From Clostridia bacterium (GTDB taxonomy: Bacteria > Bacillota > Clostridia > Christensenellales > Borkfalkiaceae): a DNA stretch of 64,000 nt. The translations under genes were made by a program, and so were the position numbers. Position 1 is the stretch's first letter. Each line of letters starts with the position of its first letter. Of the stretch, positions 1-7,770 are shown in pieces. The notes beneath the pieces were generated by a model, which was not told the origin of the DNA, did no database searches, and saw nothing but the letters and a program-made list of their open reading frames with translations. Where the stretch lies: contig JAFUKM010000006.1 in assembly GCA_017473605.1 (NCBI GenBank), positions 111,801-175,800 on the forward strand, in the 5' to 3' direction.

Positions 1-2
1 AA

Positions 3-302
3 AACGTATTCACGGACGGCGTGAGCGGATATATGCTCGTGCAAGCCCTTTCGAACGGCGAAGCGTTGCAAGGCAGCGTGCAAAGCGCTCTTTTCCCGAT
101 AGAGCCGGAAGATACGGGTAGCGACGACGGGAACGGCGACGAAACCACGGGCGGCGGGAACGCAAACGACGACGCAACGGACGGGAACGATACGAGCGAT
201 TCTACTGTGGGAGGCTGCAAGGCAACGGCGAGCGGCGTCGGCGCGTTGGTGACCGCAGGGGCGTTGACTTTGTTTATCAAAAAGAAGAACAAAAAACGCT
301 AA
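3..302 (+). CDS. C-terminal part of a surface protein with cysteine-type C-terminal anchor (partial, starts before window)
   Basis: The reading frame is open to the left edge, so only the last ~99 residues are seen; a GTG at 21 is in frame but has no ribosome binding site, so the true start lies upstream. The visible part is a short folded piece, then an Asp/Gly/Asn/Thr-rich low-complexity linker, then a tag GGC (Cys codon 216-218), a ~19-residue hydrophobic helix and a basic tail KKKNKKR. The same Gly-Cys / helix / Lys ending closes five other proteins in this window, so this is probably another surface protein of the same locus. Its catalytic or binding part is outside the window. A strong terminator follows directly. 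Confidence 0.75.
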   Translation, partial: NVFTDGVSGYMLVQALSNGEALQGSVQSALFPIEPEDTGSDDGNGDETTGGGNANDDATDGNDTSDSTVGGCKATASGVGALVTAGALTLFIKKKNKKR

Positions 303-320
303 AAAGGCGAAATCAAAAAC

Positions 321-348
321 AAAGCGGAGCGCAGAAGCGCTCCGCTTT
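321..348 (+). terminator. Rho-independent terminator, possibly bidirectional
   Basis: A 12-bp perfect stem (321-332 with 337-348) around an AGAA tetraloop is followed by a T-run. It ends the gene stopping at 302 and may also serve the convergent regulator gene that stops at 378, since A-rich sequence lies on its left side. Confidence 0.85.
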
Positions 349-377
349 TTTACGTCAAAACAATAAAACGATAAATA

Positions 378-1538
378 TTAAAACTCCGATTTGACAAGAC
401 GGATTTTTTCCTCGTCCGTGATTTGCCGTGTGGAATATCCTTGTATGAGATTAACGGGGATTAATTGACTCGTATTGCGAATATTCTTCCCGATTAAAGC
501 CAATTTTAACAATTTTACGGCGTTCAACCCAAGTTTAAAGCTGTTTTGCTCCACGAACGTAGGGAGTTTCGCGCCGCTGACCAACTGGCTTTCGTCCGAT
601 TTGAAATCCAAGAAAACAATTTCGAATTTGTCTTGATAAGATAAATGCATTTGCTTAAACATTTGGATTAAATGTAAGCCGCTTGCGTAGTCGGCGGTGA
701 TAATCGAGGTCAAGTTGGGATGCGCGGCGAGATATTGTTTGAATTTTTCGCAAAAGCTTTTAGACGTAGGGTCGCTGTCGCCGTTGAACGTGAAGAAATA
801 GTTGTTGTAATTGTTGTAATTGCTTAACGTGGAGATGTAACTTTCCTGTCGCACCGTCAAGGTCGTATTCGTTTTGATGTTGGAGTTGAAGAAAAGAATA
901 TGTTCGTGTCCGCGTTCCAATAAATGCTCTACCGCCACCGTAATCGCCGTTTTATGGTCGGAGGATACGTATCCGAAATCAAGCCCGGGCAAATAACGGT
1001 CGACGAGCACTATCGGGAAACTGCTGGTGGCGAGCTGAATCAACGTGGGATTATACACGTCGTTGTCGATTGGGTATAAGATGATACCGTCAACGTTCAT
1101 CTTCATATATTCTTTAATGAGTAATTGTTCCCGCTCCAAAGACATATTGGAGGACGCGACGAGGAGCTTCATGTCCGACGTGGCTTCCAATACGGCGGAA
1201 AAAATTTCCGCAAGATGCTGGCTGTTGGTAATAGGCAAAGGTAAAATCAAAGCGATTTTCTTAAAATCGGGCAAAGAATTCGTTTGTAAAAAGGGGGAGA
1301 GCATTTCTCTCGTCGTGTTTTTGTTGATATACGTGCCTTTACCTTTGATACGCGTCAAAAGATTTAAATCGCAAAGCTCTTTGAACGCTTTTCGCACCGT
1401 GATACGGCTTACGCCTTGCAATGCGGCAATCTCCATTTCCGTGGGGAGTTTATAGGCGGAAATCCCAAGGTTTTCCGAGATGAGCTGCGCAAGATAAAGG
1501 GTGGTTTTTTGATACAAAAAAGTCTGTTGGTCGTACAT
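378..1538 (-). CDS. GntR/LacI-type (AraR-like) transcriptional regulator
   Basis: A 386-residue chimeric regulator. Residues ~5-75 form a GntR-type winged helix, with the recognition segment SRITVRKAFKEL and a wing ending KGKGTY. Residues ~95-370 resemble the periplasmic-binding-protein-like sugar sensor of LacI family members. This architecture is that of AraR and related regulators, which release DNA when a sugar binds. It is transcribed divergently from the ABC transporter and surface-protein locus, so it is the likely local repressor. Its promoter (1581-1609) contains, just downstream of the -10, the 8-bp half-site ATGTTATA that also forms the palindrome at the divergent promoter, which suggests autoregulation. 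The inducing sugar cannot be read from sequence. Confidence 0.88.
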   Translation of the reverse strand: MYDQQTFLYQKTTLYLAQLISENLGISAYKLPTEMEIAALQGVSRITVRKAFKELCDLNLLTRIKGKGTYINKNTTREMLSPFLQTNSLPDFKKIALILPLPITNSQHLAEIFSAVLEATSDMKLLVASSNMSLEREQLLIKEYMKMNVDGIILYPIDNDVYNPTLIQLATSSFPIVLVDRYLPGLDFGYVSSDHKTAITVAVEHLLERGHEHILFFNSNIKTNTTLTVRQESYISTLSNYNNYNNYFFTFNGDSDPTSKSFCEKFKQYLAAHPNLTSIITADYASGLHLIQMFKQMHLSYQDKFEIVFLDFKSDESQLVSGAKLPTFVEQNSFKLGLNAVKLLKLALIGKNIRNTSQLIPVNLIQGYSTRQITDEEKIRLVKSEF

Positions 1539-1562
1539 ATTTTTTCACCTTTCCATATAGAT

Positions 1563-1609
1563 ATGTTATATTTTTCCATTATTATAATACATAATTTGTT
1601 TTAAGTCAA
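1563..1609 (-). promoter_or_regulatory. Promoter of the regulator gene with operator half-site
   Basis: On the minus strand TTGACT (1604-1609) and TATAAT (1581-1586) are separated by exactly 17 bp. Between the -10 and the start codon, 1563-1570 carries ATGTTATA on the plus strand, identical to one arm of the palindrome at 1735-1755. Binding there would block early transcription of the regulator. An AGGTG element precedes the ATG. Confidence 0.75.
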
Positions 1610-1692
1610 GGCTTTTTTAAAGGAAACGCAGAATAATTACTCAAAAATTGCGCTTAAACGCGAAAAAATTAAAAAAAATCTTGGGAAAGGTA

Positions 1693-1720
1693 TTGACAAA
1701 CGGCATTTTTATGATATAAT
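1693..1720 (+). promoter_or_regulatory. Promoter of the carbohydrate-utilisation locus
   Basis: TTGACA (1693-1698), a 16-bp spacer and TATAAT (1715-1720): a near-perfect sigma-A promoter. It would give a ~175-nt leader before the solute-binding protein gene at 1902. No strong terminator was seen between here and 32276, although several hairpins interrupt the run. Confidence 0.85.
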
Positions 1721-1734
1721 ATGGTATGAAAATA

Positions 1735-1755
1735 ATGTTATATTGATTATAACAT
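1735..1755 (+). promoter_or_regulatory. Palindromic operator for the GntR/LacI regulator
   Basis: Perfect 8-bp inverted repeat, ATGTTATA at 1735-1742 and TATAACAT at 1748-1755, with a 5-bp spacer. It lies 15 bp downstream of the -10, overlapping or just past the start of transcription, the classic position for a repressor operator. The same half-site occurs in the divergent regulator promoter. Assignment to the adjacent regulator is inferred from position. Confidence 0.7.
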
Positions 1756-1901
1756 ATTCAATACATTTCAACCCCGTTGTTTTGCCGAGTGGAAAAATTT
1801 TCCGCGTCAGGGAGGTAAAGAGAATAGCACGGGGGATTTCAACGATTTTAAAGCGATTTGCTTTGAAAATAAAATTGTCAATAAACACAGGGAGGATTAT
1901 T

Positions 1902-3569
1902 ATGAAGAAATTTGCAAAAATGGCGGCGTTATTGTTTGCCGTCGGGATGACGTTCAGCGCGTTTGCTGGTTGTAACGTAGCCGATAGCGGCGACAATACC
2001 GGCGGCGGTGGCGGTAACAACGGCCCGCTTGAAGAAGTGGAAAAGGGCGATTATACGGAGTTTGTAAAACTCAAAGTAGACGGTGGCGGCGCAAACCGTG
2101 CGTACAACACGACGACTTCGCTCGAATACGACAAGTACAGCAACCCGTACCCCTATAATACGTTGGAAGCGTTGATTGAGGAGTGGAATAGCAAAAACTC
2201 TTCTACGTACGGATATTATTTCGCATTGGAGGAGTCGTCTATCAATAACGAACGTGATACGATGGTGCCGCAGCTCAACAATAAAACGGCGCCCGAAGTT
2301 TGCTACTATTTGCCTACGACGATTGCGGAAGACCAAAATAAGGGTTGGTTCTACGATTTGAAGACGGTAATGGAATCCCCCAATAAGTACAGCAAAACGG
2401 GCGAAGCGGGCAGCGTGAAGTGGAAAGATTTGTACAGCTCGGAAGATTACGGCGGATTCTTCTCGCCCGACGGACAGCTTTTCACCGTTGCGTTGGAAAA
2501 GAACCCTATCGGTATTATGTACAACAAGACGTTGTTTGAGGCGGCAGGAATTACCGAAACGCCTGAAACGTTCAAGGAATTTATGGAAGTGCAAGATAAA
2601 TTGAACGCTTATGCGAAATCGGTAGGTCGCGCGGACAAGGGGATGAGCGAAACGTACATTACGCCGTTCTTCTCCAAATATCCTTGGTACGATTCCTACA
2701 TAGAATCTTCTTTGATGGGACCTTACCTTCAATATCTCGACGTTATCAATGTGGACGGATATGTGGACGCGGAAGAATTTGCGCGCGGCTCGGTAAAGAA
2801 GCATAACGGCGTTGCGTTGTATTCTCCCAAGTCGGCTTTGATGGAAGAAGTGTACCGTTTGATTCAAATTACGACGAAATACTACCCCAGCAATTTCGAA
2901 GGGTATTACACGGAAGAACAATTCGTGGAGGGGAATATCGCGATGCTTGAAGTAACGGGCGGTACGATTCGCGATATCGAATCGCAAATTGCGATGTTGA
3001 AGAGCAGTGAGCAATTCGAATTCGGCGTATTCCCTTATCCCGTATTAGAGCAGGGAACGGGCAGCGAATATTACACGACGATGGACGCTTCCTATTTCGT
3101 ACGTCGCGGTCTTTCGGGATACAGCACGGGTTGGGCAATCACGAACTCCGCTATGGCGAAAGACACGGAAAACGGAGATACCAGATGCGTTGACGCATGC
3201 GTAGACTTGTTGCAATGGCTTAGCTGTAAAGAAAATAACGATAAGATGGTAAACGACCTTGCTTGGGCGATTCCTCTTTCGGGCAATACCGAATACGAAC
3301 ACTTTAAATCGCTTGCGGCTGCGTACGAAGCAGACGCCGACAACGCAAAATCGGTTGCTTGGGCAAGTGCGACGGTTGGCGGTAATATGAATAAAGACTT
3401 CTACGACGTAACCGTAAATTTGCGTAAAGAACTTATAAACGGGAAGAAGACGATTTCGGAAATTTTGACGGCGTTGAACTCTTCGTTTATGTCGCAAGTA
3501 AATGTCTTGTATAAAGCAAATAATTGGGATGCGAATGCTTGGCCTGAATATCCCGAAGAACTGAAATAA
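1902..3569 (+). CDS. Carbohydrate ABC transporter substrate-binding lipoprotein
   Basis: 555 residues. Start chosen at ATG 1902 because GGGAGG precedes it and a clean lipoprotein signal peptide follows (FAGC, Cys24); the longer open frame from 1743 is leader. After a Gly/Asn-rich spacer comes a family 1 extracellular solute-binding fold, with typical segments such as NPIGIMYNKTLFEAAGI and an EEQFVEGNIAML hinge region. At ~530 mature residues it is larger than maltose-binding proteins and close to those binding oligosaccharides or complex glycans. It is followed by two permease genes; the three form an MalEFG-type importer. It acts at the outer face of the cytoplasmic membrane. The ligand is unknown. 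Confidence 0.9.
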   Translation: MKKFAKMAALLFAVGMTFSAFAGCNVADSGDNTGGGGGNNGPLEEVEKGDYTEFVKLKVDGGGANRAYNTTTSLEYDKYSNPYPYNTLEALIEEWNSKNSSTYGYYFALEESSINNERDTMVPQLNNKTAPEVCYYLPTTIAEDQNKGWFYDLKTVMESPNKYSKTGEAGSVKWKDLYSSEDYGGFFSPDGQLFTVALEKNPIGIMYNKTLFEAAGITETPETFKEFMEVQDKLNAYAKSVGRADKGMSETYITPFFSKYPWYDSYIESSLMGPYLQYLDVINVDGYVDAEEFARGSVKKHNGVALYSPKSALMEEVYRLIQITTKYYPSNFEGYYTEEQFVEGNIAMLEVTGGTIRDIESQIAMLKSSEQFEFGVFPYPVLEQGTGSEYYTTMDASYFVRRGLSGYSTGWAITNSAMAKDTENGDTRCVDACVDLLQWLSCKENNDKMVNDLAWAIPLSGNTEYEHFKSLAAAYEADADNAKSVAWASATVGGNMNKDFYDVTVNLRKELINGKKTISEILTALNSSFMSQVNVLYKANNWDANAWPEYPEELK

Positions 3570-3591
3570 TCCGAATAAGGAAACCACAAAA

Positions 3592-4611
3592 ATGGATGAT
3601 AAAAATATGCAAATGGCTCCGACGGATTTGTTGGACGATATAGAAATATTGCTTGAACAGGCGGACGCGAATTCCGCCAAGCCTGTTCGGCAACCCACAA
3701 AAAAACGTATGGTATGGCGCGAGTATATGGGCGTTCTTTGGATATTGCCTGCCTTTGCCATGCTTTGCGTATTTTGCTTATGGCCCACGTTAACGGCGTT
3801 TTTAAACGCCTTTACCGATTGGGACGGTACGAATCCCGGTAATTTTATCTTCTTGGATAACTTTATCGATTTGTTTCAAGATAAGCTGTTTTGGCGCTCG
3901 CTTCTCAACGTAGTAATTCTTACGGTGGTTTGTATGCTCTTGGGTAACGCGGCGTCGGTCATCTTGGCGGAATTGATGTACAATCTCCATTCGAAGTTGG
4001 CGCCCGTATACCGTTTCCTGTTCGTGTTGCCGGCGATGATTCCCAGCATTGTTACGATGTTGCTTTGGGAACGTCTTATTCTCGGCAGCTCGTCTACGTC
4101 GGTTATGAACCAACTCTTGATGGCGTTTGGGGCAAAACCCAGCGGTTGGTTTACAAGCGGCAATACGGTAACGGTATTCCTTTCCATCATCTTATATAAC
4201 TTCCCTTGGATGGGCGGGACTTCCTTCCTTATCTATTTGGCGGGCTTGAACGGCATTGACGAATCGGTTATCGAGGCTTCCCGTTTGGACGGGGTAGGTA
4301 CGTGGCGAAGAGTATTCGTTATCGATTTACCGCTTTTGAAAGGACAACTTAAATACTTCCTTGTTATGGGTATTATCGGCGGTTTGCAAAACTATACGAT
4401 GCAATACGCTATCACAAAAGGCGCGCCGGGCGAATTGATAGGGGATTTGTATTCGGGTACGATGGTTCCCGGTTATTACATTTATAACCTGTTGTACGAT
4501 TCTTCCCGTCCCGGTCCTTACGGATATGCGTGCGCGATGGGTGTGGTTATGTTCGTTATTATAATGATTATCACCGTTATCAATAACAAGCTTTTGAAAT
4601 CGGAGGAGTAA
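3592..4611 (+). CDS. Sugar ABC transporter permease, MalF type
   Basis: 339 residues with an N-terminal cytoplasmic stretch of ~45 residues, then six predicted transmembrane helices. The binding-protein-dependent permease signature (EAA loop) begins at ~residue 228: EASRLDGVGTWRRVF. This loop docks on the ATPase subunit. It lies 22 bp after the solute-binding gene and 4 bp before the second permease. No ATPase gene occurs anywhere in the locus, so the pump probably borrows a shared MsmK/UgpC-type ATPase encoded elsewhere, as is common for family 1 sugar importers in Gram-positive bacteria. Confidence 0.92.
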   Translation: MDDKNMQMAPTDLLDDIEILLEQADANSAKPVRQPTKKRMVWREYMGVLWILPAFAMLCVFCLWPTLTAFLNAFTDWDGTNPGNFIFLDNFIDLFQDKLFWRSLLNVVILTVVCMLLGNAASVILAELMYNLHSKLAPVYRFLFVLPAMIPSIVTMLLWERLILGSSSTSVMNQLLMAFGAKPSGWFTSGNTVTVFLSIILYNFPWMGGTSFLIYLAGLNGIDESVIEASRLDGVGTWRRVFVIDLPLLKGQLKYFLVMGIIGGLQNYTMQYAITKGAPGELIGDLYSGTMVPGYYIYNLLYDSSRPGPYGYACAMGVVMFVIIMIITVINNKLLKSEE

Positions 4612-4615
4612 GCAA

Positions 4616-5443
4616 ATGAGAATTGTTACTAAGATTATACATCATCTTGTCATTATTGCTCTGTTGTTTTTGTTGTTATTACCTTTTTATTTGATGATTA
4701 TCAACAGCTTAAAGGTAACGCCTGAAATTTCCAGCCATCCTTTTGCGTTCCCCGGAAGCGCCAACGCGATGTTGTACGTCGGCGCGTATAAGGAAGCGTG
4801 GCAGCTTGTAAGTAAGTTCATTTTGAATACCGTAATCATTGCAGCGCTTGAAATTTTCGGCGTGGTACTCTTTTCCAGTATGGCGGCGTACGGTTTTACC
4901 CGTTTCCGTTTCAAGGGCAAAGAGTTGCTTTTCACCGTATTTCTTTCGTTTATGATGATTCCCGGTATCTTGACGTTGGCGTCGCAATATTCGCTCGTGT
5001 ATACCGGTTTGAATTTAAGACAGTCGATTGCCGGCGTTGTATTGCCTGCGATTGCAGGCGGTATGCCCGTCAATATCTTCTTGATTAAAACGTTCTTTTC
5101 GGGCGTGCCCGACAGCTTGTTCGAAGCGGCGGAAATCGACGGCGCAAGCCATATGAGAAGATATTTCACCTTTGCGCTGCCGTTGTGTATGCCTATCCTT
5201 TTCACGATTGGGCTTTCGACGCTTATGGGCGCGTGGAACGACGTAATTTGGGCAAGACTCATTTTGCAAGGTAAAGCAGAATTATATACCATCAGCGTCG
5301 GTGTGTTCGTGCGTATCGGCAGCAGCAATAAGTCGCTTATGTACGCGGCGTATACGATTGCGAGCTTGCCTTTGGTGCTTGCGTTTGCGCTTACTTCCAA
5401 ACAGTTTATCAAAGGCTTGACGAACGGCGCAATCAAAATGTAA
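4616..5443 (+). CDS. Sugar ABC transporter permease, MalG type
   Basis: 275 residues, six predicted membrane helices, with the EAA loop from ~residue 170: EAAEIDGASHMRRYF. Length and the C-terminal ending FIKGLTNGAIKM are typical of MalG/CarQ-like permeases, which often end with a Gly-Ala-Val/Ile-Lys-Gly-like sequence. GGAGGAG inside the end of the preceding gene serves as ribosome binding site, so translation is probably coupled. It pairs with the upstream MalF-type subunit. Confidence 0.92.
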   Translation: MRIVTKIIHHLVIIALLFLLLLPFYLMIINSLKVTPEISSHPFAFPGSANAMLYVGAYKEAWQLVSKFILNTVIIAALEIFGVVLFSSMAAYGFTRFRFKGKELLFTVFLSFMMIPGILTLASQYSLVYTGLNLRQSIAGVVLPAIAGGMPVNIFLIKTFFSGVPDSLFEAAEIDGASHMRRYFTFALPLCMPILFTIGLSTLMGAWNDVIWARLILQGKAELYTISVGVFVRIGSSNKSLMYAAYTIASLPLVLAFALTSKQFIKGLTNGAIKM

Positions 5444-5458
5444 AAAAGGAGCGAATAT

Positions 5459-6577
5459 ATGAGAAAACTTAGTTTATTTTTAGCGGCGTTGTTAGCGCTT
5501 GGCACGTTGGGCTTTGTCGGCTGCGGCGGCTCGACGGGTGGCGGCTCGACGGGCGGCGGCACGACGGGCGGTGAAACCACGGGCGGTGGCACGACGGGTG
5601 GCGAAACCACGGGCGGCGGCACTACGGACGATACGCAAGATACGAATATGTTGTTCGACCCGAAATTTGAAAAGGGTATCGGTATTTCCGCGTTGCAGTC
5701 CAATTTAATGCAATATACCGAGTGGAATTACGGCTCGGATACGCAAGACGACCATTTTTGGCGTTTGGGGCAGTACGGCGATTTGTCGACGACGAGAACG
5801 GGTTACGATTCTTCGAAAAACGATTTATTCCCCGGCGTGGAAAGCATTTTCGGCGACGAGCCTGCGTTGGGGGTTATGGAGACGAAATCGGACGGTACGC
5901 ATACGCTTACCAGCCAATCGGGTAGCAAACAAATCGGCGTAAACACGCAAACGGGTACGGTATCGCTGAACGTGAATACCACGAAAGAATATATCAACCA
6001 ATCCACCAACAAAACTCAAAAGCGCGTGGACGGGGAAGACTGGGTACATATGATTTTATCGCAACAAGCGGGTACGGTAAGACTTTCGCAAGTAAGCTCG
6101 TTTGTTATGGAGCTTGATTTTACGTTGACGAAAAGCACCATTTACGATACGAGTATCGGCGCGGCGCAGTTCCAATGGATATTCAGCGTAAACGACCCCG
6201 ACAGTTCGTACGGCGATTATTTCTGGTTCAACGTATGCTTGTACGATAACCGTTACGAGAAGTTCCCGGGTACGCAAATGGTAGACAGCGGAAAAGCGGA
6301 CGCTACGGGTAAATTCATCTATGCGCCTACGGGCGAAGAGCTGTTCGGCGAATCGGGCGGTAAGGTAGAAGTAGGCGTGAAATACCACGTACGTTTGGAC
6401 CTTTTGGAATATATGGAAAACGCGTTTACTATTGCAAAATCGAAGGGAGCGTTGAAGGATTCCAGTTGGGAAAGCATGACCGTAACCAGCTTCAATTTGG
6501 GTTGGGAAGTGTCCAACCTTGCGGACGTTGGCGTGGATATTTCCAATTTGGCGTTGTATAAAGTAGATAAAGCCTAA
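5459..6577 (+). CDS. Secreted lipoprotein of the four-member jelly-roll-like paralogous family (member 1)
   Basis: 372 residues. Lipoprotein signal peptide with lipobox FVGC (Cys22), then a Gly/Thr-rich tether made of imperfect TTGGGTTGGE-type repeats (~residues 23-57), then a ~310-residue globular domain. The domain shares motifs with the products at 6607, 19066 and 24291: W..GQYG near the start, WVHMILSQ, an AAQFQWIF strand, FWFNVCLYDNR, GKFIYAPTGEELF and a closing LGWEVSNLADVGVDISNL. I recognise no enzyme motif; it looks like an all-beta sandwich and could be a glycan-binding surface protein or a non-canonical lyase/hydrolase. Its place right after the sugar permeases suggests a role in substrate capture. 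Confidence 0.7.
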   Translation: MRKLSLFLAALLALGTLGFVGCGGSTGGGSTGGGTTGGETTGGGTTGGETTGGGTTDDTQDTNMLFDPKFEKGIGISALQSNLMQYTEWNYGSDTQDDHFWRLGQYGDLSTTRTGYDSSKNDLFPGVESIFGDEPALGVMETKSDGTHTLTSQSGSKQIGVNTQTGTVSLNVNTTKEYINQSTNKTQKRVDGEDWVHMILSQQAGTVRLSQVSSFVMELDFTLTKSTIYDTSIGAAQFQWIFSVNDPDSSYGDYFWFNVCLYDNRYEKFPGTQMVDSGKADATGKFIYAPTGEELFGESGGKVEVGVKYHVRLDLLEYMENAFTIAKSKGALKDSSWESMTVTSFNLGWEVSNLADVGVDISNLALYKVDKA

Positions 6578-6606
6578 AAGAGCACGAAGAAGGCAGGATT
6601 AGAAAG

Positions 6607-7698
6607 TTGGAAAACTTTGAACACAAAAAAGTCGCGTCTACGGTGGATGCGCACACCGTAGGCGGCGGCACGGATTCTCACAGAGTAGAAAAAATGGGCC
6701 ATTACGGCTCGGACGACAGTGAACGGCAGGTATTGTTGGAACGACCTTGCGTTATTAGCGCTACGCGTAAAGAATTATTATCCGATTTAACCTTTTCCAA
6801 AGGCTTTTCGGTTACGGGGTTTCACTCCAATTCTTCCAAAGGAAAAGGACAAGGATATTTCACCTACGACGGGATGAAAGCCGCGGGCAATCCCGATTGG
6901 AAACTTGCTCAATGGGGCTGTTTGAAAGATATCATCACGCAACATAAATTTACGCGCGAAGGCAACGTGTTTTCGTATGACGACGGCGGTAAGTATATCC
7001 GCGTAAATACCGATTGCGTAGGTCAAATCGATATGGGTATCAAGGGCAGCGTAGAATATTCGAGAGATAGCGCAGGCAACCATAGAGAACGTATTTCTTT
7101 GGAAGAAAATTGGCCGCATATCCTTATCGAACAAATGCCCGAAACGCGTATCAGCCGCGATTGCAGACGGTTGTATATGGAAATCGATTACGTCGTAGAC
7201 GAGTGCCGTTCATACGTGGACAGACGGAATTATCCCGTCAATCCCGAAATCAACGCGGCGCAATTCCAATGGTTTTTGCTTTTGCAAGACGGCGACGAGA
7301 ACAGCCCTTCTTTCGGGCATAATATGTGGTTCGGTTTCTCTATGTTCGATACGCGCTCGGAAGGCGGAACGCCGAAACCCTATCAGGAATACGACGGCGG
7401 CAAAGAAGACAGCACGGGCTACTTCATCTATATGCCCACCCTTCGCGACCTTGTGAAAAATACGGGGAATTTTATCGAGTCCGTTCCTACGTCCGTCGTC
7501 GGTAAACGGGTACGTATAAAAATCGATATTATACCCGAGCTGCAAAAAGCGCTCGATATCGTACAAGGCTACGGCGAACTGAAAGGCGCAAGCGTAGGAA
7601 AGCTGAAAATAATCAGCACGAATATCGGTTGGGAAATCCCCGGTAATTACGACGTGAGCGTGAAAATAAACTATTTGAATATGTACGAAGAATATTAA
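6607..7698 (+). CDS. Jelly-roll-like paralogous family protein without signal peptide (member 2)
   Basis: 363 residues from a TTG start at 6607, with GGATTAGAAAG upstream; an in-frame ATG at 6694 is an alternative. Neither start gives a signal peptide or lipobox, unlike the three paralogs. The domain is otherwise complete and is closest to the product at 19066: FSKGFSVTGFHSNSSK, a LAQWG segment, DDGGKYIRVNTD, WPHILIEQ, LYMEIDY, INAAQFQWF, MWFGFSMFDTR, GGKEDSTGYFIYMP and STNIGWEIPGNYDV. Either it works in the cytoplasm, or its export signal was lost or depends on an unrecognised start. Function unknown. Confidence 0.65.
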   Translation: MENFEHKKVASTVDAHTVGGGTDSHRVEKMGHYGSDDSERQVLLERPCVISATRKELLSDLTFSKGFSVTGFHSNSSKGKGQGYFTYDGMKAAGNPDWKLAQWGCLKDIITQHKFTREGNVFSYDDGGKYIRVNTDCVGQIDMGIKGSVEYSRDSAGNHRERISLEENWPHILIEQMPETRISRDCRRLYMEIDYVVDECRSYVDRRNYPVNPEINAAQFQWFLLLQDGDENSPSFGHNMWFGFSMFDTRSEGGTPKPYQEYDGGKEDSTGYFIYMPTLRDLVKNTGNFIESVPTSVVGKRVRIKIDIIPELQKALDIVQGYGELKGASVGKLKIISTNIGWEIPGNYDVSVKINYLNMYEEY

Positions 7699-7770
7699 GA
7701 AAGCAGCAAAACGCAATGGGTTTAGCAGGATGAACAGTCTACGTTTTGTAAAGTGATAAAGGAGGGGTGT

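Noticed and set aside
1721-1901. Possible riboswitch in the 175-nt leader of the transporter gene
   Set aside because: I found no known aptamer core or terminator/antiterminator pair; the repressor operator explains regulation more simply.
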